Part shown: piece by piece, positions 9,486-19,009 of the stretch
Position numbering within the stretch: position 1 is the stretch's first letter
How the letters are laid out: each line of letters begins with the position of its first letter
Assembly (NCBI GenBank): GCA_016342495.1
Contig: JAEIOG010000019.1
Coordinates: 1-60,669, forward strand
Direction: 5' to 3'
DNA: 60,669 nucleotides
DNA from: Phycisphaerae bacterium
GTDB taxonomy: Bacteria > Planctomycetota > Phycisphaerae > Sedimentisphaerales > SM23-30
Position numbers and translations under genes: made by a program
The notes under the pieces: generated by a model
What the model was told of the DNA's origin: nothing
What the model saw: the letters and a program-made list of their open reading frames with translations, nothing else
The model's database searches: none

Positions 9486-9691
9486 TCGATAATAATGATA
9501 CTTGGTTTTCGGTCAAAAACTGTCGAAGTTGTCAACCGACTATTGAATATGCGGTAATACTGTGGGGATAAACATAAAAAAATTAATTATATCGAAACAA
9601 ATCGATAATTAGAGCGTCTAAATTATGTGCTGGATGGTTTTATAGCTACTGGAAGTAAAGCTGTAACATAAAACAAGAAAGATTTACGGAT

Positions 9692-11380
9692 ATGCCCAAA
9701 ATATTTGAAAAAAAGCTCCGACAGGCCCGAATCCGATGCGGTATTAATCGTTTTCTTGAGATATTTGCGTTTACAGCGTTATTATTCGGGATTCTGGGAG
9801 TTCTGGCAATATTGGCCGAAAAATTATTAGCCCTGCCCATCTTTACAGAACCATTTGTCGTAGGATTAACAGAGCGGGGACGGTGGATTATTTATTCAGC
9901 CGTGGCTGTTGGATTGATTATCATATTTACGATCTGGGTAGTCAAATTTCCGAAAAAGATGGCGATTGCTCTTGATATTGACCAGAAAATGGACCTCAAA
10001 GAAAGATTCAGTAGTACCATTTCTTTTTATAAGCAGACTCAGCAAAATAACCCATTTGTCCAGGCTTTCAAGGAACAAACTATGAAAATGGTGGGAGATT
10101 TGAAAGTTTCAGAGCATTTTCCGATCAGATTTTCCCGGAAATGGATGCATGCTATTGGGGTATGGATTATCGCTGGGGTTCTGGTGGCAACCTTGCCTCA
10201 AAAAGATCTTTTAGGGGTATTTAATGAGGAAAAAGAAGAAAAAAAGCGGAAAGAAGTGGCAACTCAGGCCAAAAAAGATATAGAAACCGTTACAAAACCA
10301 GTCGAAGCGGCCCTCGATAAGCTGGGTGAAGGGGAGATGGCCGATGCGTTGGCTGACCTGAAACGCCTGGAAAATGCCAGCGGAACAGCCGCCAAACGGC
10401 AGGCAATTAAGAAACTGGGCGAGATTTCCGATGCGATAAAAAATAAACAAAGTGAAAAATCGCTGGAATCAGTAAAAATGATGCAGGCGATGCTCAAGCA
10501 GATCAAGCCAACAGCAGATGTATCATCACAAAAACTATCGCAACAGTTAGCCAAAGGTGAGTTTGCCAAAGCCAATGAAACGCTCAGGCAGATGCAAAAA
10601 CAACTTCAAAATGAAAATATGTCACCCCAACAGCAAAAAGAGTTGCAAAAACAGATGAGCGACCTTGCAAAACAATTGAAAAAACTTGCCCAAAGGGATA
10701 AAAAGCTGGAAGAAGAACTGGAAAAGGCCGGGATGAAAAAGAAGCTGGCCCAGCGAACCAAAGAGCAAGTCAGAAAAGAACTTGAAGAAGCGGGACTGGA
10801 TAAGAAAAAAATTGAAGAGCTAATGAAGAAATTAGCTGCCAGCAATATGGCAAAGGAAAGTCTGGCAAAAATGGCTAATGCGATGGCAAGTATGGGAGAA
10901 GGTAAAAATGGGCTGACAGGTGAAGAACTGAGTGAATTGATGAACCAGCTTGATGAACTGGAATCCCTGAAAGATCAGATCAAACTATCGCAGGCGGTAA
11001 TGGACGAGATCGCACGGGCCAGCGAAGCCATGGGGCAGGGAATGGGAAACATGCCCGGACAAGGTAAAGGAGACGGGGCTGGGCCCGGTGGTATAGGCAG
11101 AGGCTATGGCGAGCGTGAAAGTGACACCAGTGGCCAAGTAGCTACAAAAAATACTAAATTAGAAAATGAATCAAAAGATGGCCCGGCAGTTGCGAGCTGG
11201 TACTTTAAAGGTCAGCAAGTTAAAGGCAAAGCACAATTAGGTTATTCTGAGGCAGTACAGGCAGGACGTGATAATGCAGCAGAAGCCATAAGTGATAATA
11301 AAGTGCCGCGTCGTTATGAACAAACGGTAAAGAATTATTTTGGCAATCTTGAAAAACAGCAGCCAAAGGATAGCGAATAA
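9692..11380 (+). CDS. Membrane protein with long coiled coil, first gene of the MoxR/VWA island
   Basis: A 562-aa protein of unknown function. Two transmembrane segments lie at about 22-46 and 64-86 and a third at about 152-171. From residue 175 to about 430 there is an extended, highly charged Lys/Glu/Gln-rich helical region predicted to be coiled coil, then a Gly-rich linker (about 445-480), and a C-terminal motif PRRYEQTVKNYFGNLEK. This layout resembles DUF4175-like proteins found next to MoxR/DUF58/VWA genes; that likeness is from memory. It is separated by 100 bp from the substrate-binding lipoprotein gene and probably starts the transcript. The coiled coil would face the cytoplasm or periplasm depending on topology and could act as a scaffold. 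Confidence 0.8.
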   Translation: MPKIFEKKLRQARIRCGINRFLEIFAFTALLFGILGVLAILAEKLLALPIFTEPFVVGLTERGRWIIYSAVAVGLIIIFTIWVVKFPKKMAIALDIDQKMDLKERFSSTISFYKQTQQNNPFVQAFKEQTMKMVGDLKVSEHFPIRFSRKWMHAIGVWIIAGVLVATLPQKDLLGVFNEEKEEKKRKEVATQAKKDIETVTKPVEAALDKLGEGEMADALADLKRLENASGTAAKRQAIKKLGEISDAIKNKQSEKSLESVKMMQAMLKQIKPTADVSSQKLSQQLAKGEFAKANETLRQMQKQLQNENMSPQQQKELQKQMSDLAKQLKKLAQRDKKLEEELEKAGMKKKLAQRTKEQVRKELEEAGLDKKKIEELMKKLAASNMAKESLAKMANAMASMGEGKNGLTGEELSELMNQLDELESLKDQIKLSQAVMDEIARASEAMGQGMGNMPGQGKGDGAGPGGIGRGYGERESDTSGQVATKNTKLENESKDGPAVASWYFKGQQVKGKAQLGYSEAVQAGRDNAAEAISDNKVPRRYEQTVKNYFGNLEKQQPKDSE

Positions 11381-11480
11381 CTGGTCGGGAAATGAAAAAT
11401 TTGTGGTTACATCGTCAGTGGGCTACTCCGTAGACCACTGCCACCCCACCGAATTTAAGATTTTATGGAGAAAAATAATT

Positions 11481-12527
11481 ATGCGATTGGTTATGAGCAA
11501 AATAATTGTGCTGGTTTGTCTATTAGTGCTGAGTTCATGCGGTTCAAGAGATAGTGAAACCAGGCAAGCAGATCAGGCGATTGCAGAGCCTATAATTGAG
11601 GAAGTTGTTCTTTATTGTTCAGCAGATCTGGCGATTGCAGAGCCTATAATTGAGGAATTTGAGAAAGTATCGGGGATTAAGGTTCTTGCCAGGTATGATA
11701 CTGAGGCAAGCAAAACGGTTGGTTTGGTGCAAAAGATTCGGGCAGAAGCGGACAAACCTTTTTGTGATGTATTCTGGTCCAGTGAAGTATTCCATACCAT
11801 ACAGATGGCAAATGAAGGATTACTGGTGAAATACTCTGGGATTAATCCTGCTGACTGGCCTAAAACTTATCGGGACGATGGCGGAATGTGGTTTGGTTTT
11901 GGGGTTCGCAGCCGGGTGATAGCGTATAATACAGATAAAATCAGCGAGGCAGATGCACCCAAAACTTTAGAAGATTTATTAAAACCGGAATTTAAGGGAC
12001 GTATCGCAATGGCAAGGCCAGTTGCCGGGACAACAATTGGCGATGTGGCCAGCTGGTTTGTGCATTATGGCGATGAACGCGGCAAAGAAATATTGCAGGG
12101 GCTCAAAGATAATAAAGTATTACTGGTGGATGGTAATAGTACCGCGGTAAGAATGATCGCAACTTCACAGGCTGATATATGCCTGACTGATACCGATGAT
12201 GTTTATGCCGGGCAGCGAAATGGCTGGACTATCAAGATGAATATGCTGGATCAAGGCGGCGATGGTGCTCTGGCGATACCTAATACCGCAGCGATGATTA
12301 AAAGTGGGCCTAATCCAGAAGCCGCAAAAATATTAATGGATTTCCTTTTGAGTAAAAGGCTGGAAGAAATGTTAATTGAAAGCGACTCTCATAACAGCCC
12401 GCTTAATAAAGATTTACAGCAAGAACACCCTGAATATTCTATTGTCAAACCTTTGGAAATAGAGTTTGAACAAGTAGCAAAAAAAATGCCTGACGCAATT
12501 AAAGCGGCTTTGGAGATACTGGATTGA
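11481..12527 (+). CDS. ABC transporter substrate-binding lipoprotein (AfuA/FbpA-like)
   Basis: Periplasmic binding protein of an importer. The start at 11481 is chosen because GGAG lies 10 bp upstream and it yields a lipoprotein signal (MRLVMSKIIVLVCLLVLSSC), with the lipidated Cys at residue 20; the open frame extends further upstream but into the preceding gene. The 348 aa contain a type II periplasmic-binding fold: VVLYCSADLAIAEPIIEEFE at the mature N-terminus, DVFWSSE, GFGVRSRVIAYNTD, LLKPEFKGRIAMARP, and the TSQADICLTDTDD hinge region. This matches the ferric-iron/thiamine/2-aminoethylphosphonate group. Just after the lipobox, an 18-codon stretch is tandemly duplicated in frame (11568-11657). 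Its stop codon overlaps the TTG start of the permease gene by four bases. The ligand is unknown. Confidence 0.88.
   Translation: MRLVMSKIIVLVCLLVLSSCGSRDSETRQADQAIAEPIIEEVVLYCSADLAIAEPIIEEFEKVSGIKVLARYDTEASKTVGLVQKIRAEADKPFCDVFWSSEVFHTIQMANEGLLVKYSGINPADWPKTYRDDGGMWFGFGVRSRVIAYNTDKISEADAPKTLEDLLKPEFKGRIAMARPVAGTTIGDVASWFVHYGDERGKEILQGLKDNKVLLVDGNSTAVRMIATSQADICLTDTDDVYAGQRNGWTIKMNMLDQGGDGALAIPNTAAMIKSGPNPEAAKILMDFLLSKRLEEMLIESDSHNSPLNKDLQQEHPEYSIVKPLEIEFEQVAKKMPDAIKAALEILD
11568..11657 (+). repeat. In-frame tandem duplication inside the substrate-binding protein gene
   Basis: Two 36-bp copies at 11568-11603 and 11622-11657 differ at a single base (GATCAGG versus GATCTGG) and are offset by exactly 54 bp (18 codons). 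They encode ADQAIAEPIIEE and ADLAIAEPIIEE. The second copy is the native start of the binding fold; the first adds residues between lipid anchor and domain. Confidence 0.9.
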
Positions 12528-14956
12528 AATTGAGGCATTGCATAATTCCATCAATAAAGAGTTTGTCGGTAAGCAGTTGGCTATTGCTGACGGTGGTGCC
12601 TTTAGTCGTGCTGGCTATTGGCGCATTTTCATCGACGGACAATAGCAAAAGCTTTATGGAATTCTGCAGTTATTCGATGTATTTTCAATGTTTTGGTTTA
12701 TCGTTTTTAATAGCTTTAGTAGCTGTTGTTCTTGGTTATATCCCAGCTAAATTATTTGGCAATGTCAATAAACCAATATTATTGTTATTGTTCATTCTGC
12801 CATTGATCATGCCCAGATATGTGTTGTATTATGCCTGGAGCTTATTATTGAGCATGGATGGTATGAATGTTGCGGCCAACAATATAGCCACATCCAGGCT
12901 ATTGCAGAAATTGATATCGACAGGTGCATTGATAACCTGGTATTGGCCACTAGCGGCTTTGCTTATCAGTCAGGGTTGGCGGAATATCGACAAGCAGTTG
13001 CTGGATAATGCCCGATGTGAAGCATCTAAATGGAAGATATTTACTAAGCTGGAACTGCCAATGCTAAGGCCATCTATATTGATGGCTTTCGGTGTGTGTT
13101 TTGTGATGTCAATGGCAGAATTTACGACATTTCATTTAGCCGGAGTGGAAACAATCGGCACCCGATTCGCAATTATGTATGATCTTTCTGGTGATGAGAA
13201 CCTAGTAATACGGGCGGCCTGGCCATTGATACTGATGGCTTTTATCGCAGCGGGGATTGTAAGTGTAAATATTCGTTCGTGGAATCGTGGCCATTTGCCT
13301 TCTGGTAATATTAATAAAAAAATGGGATGGAAATACTGGTTCTTTTTTCTTTTACTTGAAGTTTTTTCGGTTATTGTCCCCGTTATCATACTCATAGCCA
13401 ACATTAATTCTCTGAGTGAATTCAGAAGATTTATCGCCCTTCAAGGTGATGGACTTTTGTGGTCTTTCTGCATTGCATCGGTTGGGGCATTTATCGCATG
13501 TTTTATCGCAGGAGGAGCGTTATGGCTCAACAAAGCAGTTAAAAGCAATGTTTTCGGTACAATTCTCAGCGGTTCAGTATTTGCTGTTATGTTTCTGCCG
13601 GCATCGATAACTGCCGTATGCTTATTAAAGACCATGCCGGCTTTAATTCGTCATGGGTGGGCGATTGTTTCGATGGGACTGGCGATGAGATATGCGGGGA
13701 TTGGGCTGGTAATTTTTACATTAACTAATATTTCAGCTAATAAAGAGCTAGGCCAGATAGCGGCTTTGGATGGTGCATCAAAAATTAATGTGTGGCGGTA
13801 TATTCATTTGCCAAGAATCTGGCCGATGCTACTTGGTGCATTTTGTTTAATAATAATATTTGGTATAACAGAAATCGCATCAACAATGATATTGCTGCCT
13901 GCAGGACTGCCAAATTATGCACAACGGCTTTTAAATCAGATGCACTATGCCCGCGATCAGCAGGTTATCGCTTCGTGCCTTTTGTTAATAGGTGTATTTA
14001 CAATTGGGGCTGTGGTTTTAACCGGCATATTCAGACTTTCTGCTTTCAGAGGCTTTGCGAGCGTGATATTGATGGCAGGAATGCTGACTTGTACCGGCTG
14101 CGACGAAGAGCAAAGTCAACAAATGAATATTATCAGTGTATTTGGCCAAACAGGTAAAGGTCAATGTGAATTCATGTATCCAAGGGCAATTGATATTTCT
14201 CCAGATGGGTATTTGCATATTGTTGACAAAGCCGGTAGAATACAGCGTATTAGTACCAAAGGAATATATGTAAGTGAAATAAAGACACCTAAAATAGATG
14301 CCGGTAAACCTGTAGGGCTTAAATTTGGCCCGGATGGTAATTTATATGTAGCAGATACTCATTATCATCGGGTGCTTATCTATAACGTTGATGGTGAATT
14401 AATTAATCAATTTGGTAAATATGGTGAAGAAGACGGAAGTTTTATCTATCCGACCGATGTGGCGTTTTCGCCGGATGGCAGAATTTATGTAAGTGAATAT
14501 GGCGGTAATGACAGGGTCAGTGTTTTTAACAGTCAATGTGAATTTTTATTCAGCTTTGGCAGTTATGGCCAAAATGAAGGGCAGTTCATGCGTCCGGCGG
14601 CAATGGAAATTGATGCTGATAATAATTTGTTGTATATTGCAGATGCCTGCAATCATCGCATAGCAGTTTATGACTTCGATGGCAATCTTCAAAGATATTT
14701 CGGCTCTTTAGGAACAAAACCAGGTAAGATAAGATATCCTTATGATATTTGTTTGATAAATAATAAACTTGCGGTCTGCGAATATGGTAATAATCGTTTG
14801 CAGGTTTTTTCCTTAGATGGTCAATCGCTGGGGATTTATGGCAAAGCCGGCAGAGATGCCGGAAGCCTGGCTTATCCGTGGTCGGTTGTCGCTGGTAATG
14901 ATTATGTATATATAGTTGACTCAGGAAATAATAGAATACAGGTATGGCAATTATGA
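12524..14956 (+). CDS. Double ABC importer permease fused to a six-blade NHL propeller
   Basis: An 810-aa protein. Residues about 15-505 hold two BPD_transp_1-type permease units, as in FbpB/CysTW-like proteins, with EAA-loop-like segments around DNARCEASKWKIFTKLELP and AALDGASKINVWRYIHLP. About twelve transmembrane helices are visible. After the last permease helix comes an extra hydrophobic stretch ending MAGMLTCTGC, a lipobox-like sequence with Cys526. Residues about 535-810 then form six NHL repeats, each with a YPxDVAFSPDGRIYV-like strand and an N-R-I-x-V-type end. It starts at TTG (12524), overlapping the binding-protein stop. The NHL part would be placed outside the cytoplasm. No stop codon or frameshift separates the parts. 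The partner ATPase is not adjacent. Confidence 0.85.
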   Translation: MKLRHCIIPSIKSLSVSSWLLLTVVPLVVLAIGAFSSTDNSKSFMEFCSYSMYFQCFGLSFLIALVAVVLGYIPAKLFGNVNKPILLLLFILPLIMPRYVLYYAWSLLLSMDGMNVAANNIATSRLLQKLISTGALITWYWPLAALLISQGWRNIDKQLLDNARCEASKWKIFTKLELPMLRPSILMAFGVCFVMSMAEFTTFHLAGVETIGTRFAIMYDLSGDENLVIRAAWPLILMAFIAAGIVSVNIRSWNRGHLPSGNINKKMGWKYWFFFLLLEVFSVIVPVIILIANINSLSEFRRFIALQGDGLLWSFCIASVGAFIACFIAGGALWLNKAVKSNVFGTILSGSVFAVMFLPASITAVCLLKTMPALIRHGWAIVSMGLAMRYAGIGLVIFTLTNISANKELGQIAALDGASKINVWRYIHLPRIWPMLLGAFCLIIIFGITEIASTMILLPAGLPNYAQRLLNQMHYARDQQVIASCLLLIGVFTIGAVVLTGIFRLSAFRGFASVILMAGMLTCTGCDEEQSQQMNIISVFGQTGKGQCEFMYPRAIDISPDGYLHIVDKAGRIQRISTKGIYVSEIKTPKIDAGKPVGLKFGPDGNLYVADTHYHRVLIYNVDGELINQFGKYGEEDGSFIYPTDVAFSPDGRIYVSEYGGNDRVSVFNSQCEFLFSFGSYGQNEGQFMRPAAMEIDADNNLLYIADACNHRIAVYDFDGNLQRYFGSLGTKPGKIRYPYDICLINNKLAVCEYGNNRLQVFSLDGQSLGIYGKAGRDAGSLAYPWSVVAGNDYVYIVDSGNNRIQVWQL

Positions 14957-17900
14957 TAGCTGCATATGATTTTTATTTTGCAAAGCCCTGGTGGCTTCTA
15001 GCGTGTGCGTTAATAGTGCCGGCGATATGGATCGCCTGGGCCAATTTAGCATCGCTTGGAAATGTACGCAGATATGTGGCTATAGGTTTGCGCTGCCTTG
15101 TAATATTTCTTTTAGCGGCGATGCTTGCCCGGCCCAAATTAGCTGAAGAAAATCAAACACTGGCGGTGATGGCGGTTATTGATCATAGCTCTTCAGTGCC
15201 AGAGGCATTAAAAAATGCGAGTTTTGACTATCTTGATGAAGTTCTGGCTAAAAAAGAAGCTGAAAATATGCTGGCGGTGGTTGACATCGCTGAGATGGCA
15301 TCAATATCAAGGTTGCCATCCAGAGATACAGAAATTCGCCGACGGAATACTACGCTAAACGGCAGTGCATCGGATCTGGCTAAAGGGTTACAGATGGCTA
15401 TGGCGATATCCCCAGCAGATACGGCAACGCGAATCCTGCTGGTCAGCGATGGCAATGAAACATCAGGCGATCTCAAAGAAGCAGCCAGAATTGCAGCAGC
15501 CAACGGAATACCTATAGATGTTCTGCCTTTGAGATATAATTATGAACATGAAGTCATATTTAAGAAGCTGGCAACACCGGTTCAGGCAAGAAGCGGACAA
15601 ACTGTCAGTTTGAGATTTGTTTTAAGCAGTACAGCCAAAGCATCGGGGAAAATTGTGCTGACCTGCAATGGCAAAGCAGTTATTCTTGATCCTGAAAATG
15701 AAAATATTGCGGCCAACATAGAGCTAACACCAGGTACAAATGTTAAGACAATATCACTGCCGGTGGGAACTCGCGGGATGCATGATTATGAAGCAGTCTT
15801 TATTCCTGATGATGAATCACAGGATATGATAGTTCAGAATAATAAAGCTACCGCGATAACATATGTCAGCGGGCCGGGACATGTTCTGGTATGTGATGCT
15901 GATGGTAAAAGCGGGACATATCTGTTGAATATGCTGAATAGTTCTGATATTGAAGCGCAATATCTTCCGGTCGATTCATTTCCTGATAAGCTGACACAAT
16001 TGATGGATACAGATGCTGTTGTTCTGGTCAATATCGATTGCAGTAATTTCAGCTATCAGCAACAGGAAATGATCGTTAAATATGTCAATGAACTGGGTGG
16101 CGGCCTGGTAATGATAGGAGGAGATAATTCTTTTGGTGCCGGTGGCTGGATCGGTTCTCCTGTAGCTGATATTCTGCCGGTGGATCTTGACCCGCCACAG
16201 AAAAAGCAATTGCCCAAAGGGGCCCTTATGCTGATAATGCATGCCTGCGAAATTCCACAAGGTAACTATTGGGGAAAAAGGATAGCTAAAGAAGCCGTCA
16301 AAACCCTTAGCAGACTGGACTATGCCGGGGTGCTTGCCTATAGCTATAATGGCGATGGAGACTGGGTTTACCCATTTTCCCAGGTTGATGATAAAAAGAA
16401 AATCAACGCAGCAATAGATAATATGGTAATGGGGGATATGCCAAGTCTACATGATCTTGCGCAGCAGGCATATGATAAACTCAAGACCTCAGATGCCGCC
16501 CAAAAACATGTTATAGTTATAAGCGATGGAGACCCGGCACCACCTACCGGTGCCCTGCTGGATTTGTGTAAAAAGGAAGGGATTACGATTACTGGCATTG
16601 GCATAAATCCGCATTCACCCAATGATGTCAATAGTTTAAAATATGTAGCACAAAAAACCGGCGGGCGTTTTTACCATGTTAAAAACCCCAATGATCTGCC
16701 TAAGATATTTATCAAAGAAGCTCAGGTTATCAAAAGAGCACTTATTATCGAAGAGCCATTTATACCCCAAATTACATATTCATTAAATGAAATCACCAAA
16801 GGTTTACCATCACCACTACCGAAGCTGGATGGCTATATTTTCACAGGGCCTAAGAGTGGACTTAGCCAGGTTATTTTTGTCAGCGATAAATCTGACCCGA
16901 TCCTTGCAACCTGCCAATCCGGTCTGGGGCGCTGTGTGGCATTTACCAGCTCGATTGATAGTCGCTGGGGGTCAAGCTGGCTGGGGTGGCCATCAAATGA
17001 AAGATTCTGGGAGCAGGTAACAAGATGGGCATGCAAGTCATCTTCAAGCAAATCATCAGATTGCGATGCCTATGTTGAAATTAATGGCCAGGAAGTCAGT
17101 TTGAATGTTGAAGCTATTGATTCCGATGGAAGTTTTATTCAACTGGCGAATATTGATGGACGGGTAATAACACCGGATTTCAATACGAGTAATATGAAAT
17201 TATCGCAGAATGGACCGGGTGAATACAGCGGCAAATTCAAAGCGAATGGGCCGGGTAGCTATATCATAAATCTGCAATATAGAAAGATAGGCGATAAAGA
17301 ACCACGTTTAACGCAAATACCCGTCTCGGTGCCATTTGCTCCGGAATTCAGGGAACTTAGCGACAATTCGGCTTTGCTGAAAGAGATTTGTGATATTTCT
17401 GGAGGTCGTTTGCTGGATGTGCCTTGGGAAGCGGGCGACGATTTTGATAAAGTCCTTGATGAAGCAAATTTATATGATACGGCCAATATAAAATTTCCTC
17501 AAAGTGAGTTGTCTATTGCACGGTATCTGATGTATGCCTGGCTGGTATTGTTCCTGCTGGATATTGCGGTGCGCAGAGTTTCGCTGAATATAATTGCGAT
17601 GATCAGGAAGCTTTATCTGAAGATGGCTAAATTACTTATGCCAAAACACAAGAGCGAAGAAAATATTAATAAACTCAAAGAAGTTCGTGAAAAAATCAAA
17701 AAAGATTATACCAAACGTTCTGAAAGTGAATTTTCGGCAAAACGTTATCAGGCAGATACAACAACTGAAATAGAAATGCCGAAAAATATTGAAGAGCCGG
17801 AAAAAGAGGCTAAGCTTAGCCAACCTGAGAAAAAAGAGAAACCGGTAAAAGATAATGCCAAAGAAGATGGCACAGATACTGATCAGTCACATATTAATAA

Positions 17901-17958
17901 ACTGCTAAAGGCTAAAAGAAAATTTACTGATAACTATAAAGAAAAAGATGAGAAATAA
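14953..17958 (+). CDS. Large VWA/GATase-like inner-membrane protein
   Basis: About 1,000 aa. The start at 14953 (ATGA overlap with the previous stop) is preferred to the ATG at 14944, which would overlap by 13 bp. Two N-terminal transmembrane helices (about 10-27 and 40-60) are followed by a von Willebrand A domain with an Asp-Ser MIDAS start (VIDHSSSVPEAL). Next is a glutamine-amidotransferase-like segment (VKYVNELGGGLVMIGGDNSF), then a second VWA-like region (HVIVISDGDPAPP, then GGRFYHVKNPNDLPKIF). A transmembrane helix near 860-880 and a long Lys/Glu-rich cytoplasmic tail (about 900-1,000) close the protein. The layout matches VWA partners of MoxR ATPases in planctomycetes; the exact role is unknown. 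The tail could contact MoxR (inference). Confidence 0.85.
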   Translation: MIAAYDFYFAKPWWLLACALIVPAIWIAWANLASLGNVRRYVAIGLRCLVIFLLAAMLARPKLAEENQTLAVMAVIDHSSSVPEALKNASFDYLDEVLAKKEAENMLAVVDIAEMASISRLPSRDTEIRRRNTTLNGSASDLAKGLQMAMAISPADTATRILLVSDGNETSGDLKEAARIAAANGIPIDVLPLRYNYEHEVIFKKLATPVQARSGQTVSLRFVLSSTAKASGKIVLTCNGKAVILDPENENIAANIELTPGTNVKTISLPVGTRGMHDYEAVFIPDDESQDMIVQNNKATAITYVSGPGHVLVCDADGKSGTYLLNMLNSSDIEAQYLPVDSFPDKLTQLMDTDAVVLVNIDCSNFSYQQQEMIVKYVNELGGGLVMIGGDNSFGAGGWIGSPVADILPVDLDPPQKKQLPKGALMLIMHACEIPQGNYWGKRIAKEAVKTLSRLDYAGVLAYSYNGDGDWVYPFSQVDDKKKINAAIDNMVMGDMPSLHDLAQQAYDKLKTSDAAQKHVIVISDGDPAPPTGALLDLCKKEGITITGIGINPHSPNDVNSLKYVAQKTGGRFYHVKNPNDLPKIFIKEAQVIKRALIIEEPFIPQITYSLNEITKGLPSPLPKLDGYIFTGPKSGLSQVIFVSDKSDPILATCQSGLGRCVAFTSSIDSRWGSSWLGWPSNERFWEQVTRWACKSSSSKSSDCDAYVEINGQEVSLNVEAIDSDGSFIQLANIDGRVITPDFNTSNMKLSQNGPGEYSGKFKANGPGSYIINLQYRKIGDKEPRLTQIPVSVPFAPEFRELSDNSALLKEICDISGGRLLDVPWEAGDDFDKVLDEANLYDTANIKFPQSELSIARYLMYAWLVLFLLDIAVRRVSLNIIAMIRKLYLKMAKLLMPKHKSEENINKLKEVREKIKKDYTKRSESEFSAKRYQADTTTEIEMPKNIEEPEKEAKLSQPEKKEKPVKDNAKEDGTDTDQSHINKLLKAKRKFTDNYKEKDEK

Positions 17959-17979
17959 ATATTGTCATAGGAGATAGAA

Positions 17980-19008
17980 ATGCCAGAGAATAAATCCAAT
18001 GAATCGGTAACAAATGAAAATATCGAGCAGAAATGCAAAGAATTCTGCGATGTATTTAAGAAAATGCATACTGAAATATCAAAGGTAATTGTAGGCCACG
18101 AAGAAATTATCGAAAATGTGCTGATTAGTCTGTTCAGTGGCGGGCATGTGCTTTTGGAAAGTGTTCCGGGGCTGGGCAAGACTTTGCTGGTAAGGACGCT
18201 TAGCGATGCTTTGTCCTTAAAATTCGGACGAATCCAGTTTACGCCGGACTTGATGCCAGCGGATATTATTGGCACAAATATCGTGATGGAAGATCATGAA
18301 ACCGGTCGCAGACAATTCAAGTTTGAATCAGGGCCGATATTTAACCAGATTATTCTGGCCGATGAAATTAATCGGGCGACACCAAAAACCCAATCAGCGA
18401 TGCTGGAAGCTATGCAGGAACAGTCTGTAACCAGCGGCGGCAATGTATATAAGCTTCCTGACCCGTTTATTGTGATGGCGACCCAGAACCCTATCGAGCA
18501 GGAAGGAACATACCCTCTTCCTGAAGCACAACTGGACAGATTTTTCTTCAAGCTTATTGTGCCATACAGCAACCGTGAAGAACTGCGAACTATACTTGAC
18601 CGGACGACCGCAGGTGATATGCCCACAGCAGAGCCAATAATGTCTGGGCCGGAGATCGTTGCAGCCCGCAGACTGATAAAACAGGTAGCGGTCGCTGAGC
18701 ATGTTCAGGATTATGCTATAAGACTGGTTCTGGCGACACATCCGGATGGAGAATTCGCACCAGAGATAGCCAAACGCTATATCAGATTTGGCTCATCGCC
18801 GCGTGGAGTACAAGCGGTAATTCTGGCCAGCAAAGTAAGAGCTATGCTTTCTGGACGCTACCATGTTGGATTTGATGATATAATAAGTTCCTATCTGCCA
18901 GCGATGCGACACAGGATATTGCTGAATTTTGAAGGGCAGGCCGAAGGAATCGATAATGACCAGTTACTGACAAGTATTATAGAACAAACTCCAAAGAGTC
19001 TGGATTAA
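17980..19008 (+). CDS. MoxR-family AAA+ ATPase
   Basis: A 342-aa cytoplasmic AAA+ ATPase of the MoxR group, chaperone-like partners of VWA-domain proteins. The Walker A is SVPGLGKTLLVRTL (residues about 57-70), Walker B IILADEINRATPKTQSAMLEAMQE (about 125-148), sensor 1 VMATQNPIEQEGTYPLPEAQLDRF (about 165-190), and the C-terminal lid contains SPRGVQAVILASKVRA. The length is usual for the family. A Shine-Dalgarno (AGGAGA) precedes the ATG. It lies 21 bp after the large VWA gene and one base before the DUF58 gene, a standard MoxR-DUF58-VWA order. Confidence 0.95.
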   Translation: MPENKSNESVTNENIEQKCKEFCDVFKKMHTEISKVIVGHEEIIENVLISLFSGGHVLLESVPGLGKTLLVRTLSDALSLKFGRIQFTPDLMPADIIGTNIVMEDHETGRRQFKFESGPIFNQIILADEINRATPKTQSAMLEAMQEQSVTSGGNVYKLPDPFIVMATQNPIEQEGTYPLPEAQLDRFFFKLIVPYSNREELRTILDRTTAGDMPTAEPIMSGPEIVAARRLIKQVAVAEHVQDYAIRLVLATHPDGEFAPEIAKRYIRFGSSPRGVQAVILASKVRAMLSGRYHVGFDDIISSYLPAMRHRILLNFEGQAEGIDNDQLLTSIIEQTPKSLD

Positions 19009-19009
19009 G

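Noticed and set aside
11340-11480. Upstream extension of the substrate-binding protein frame overlapping the coiled-coil gene
   Set aside because: It would bury the lipoprotein signal inside the protein; the start at 11481 has GGAG and gives a proper lipobox.
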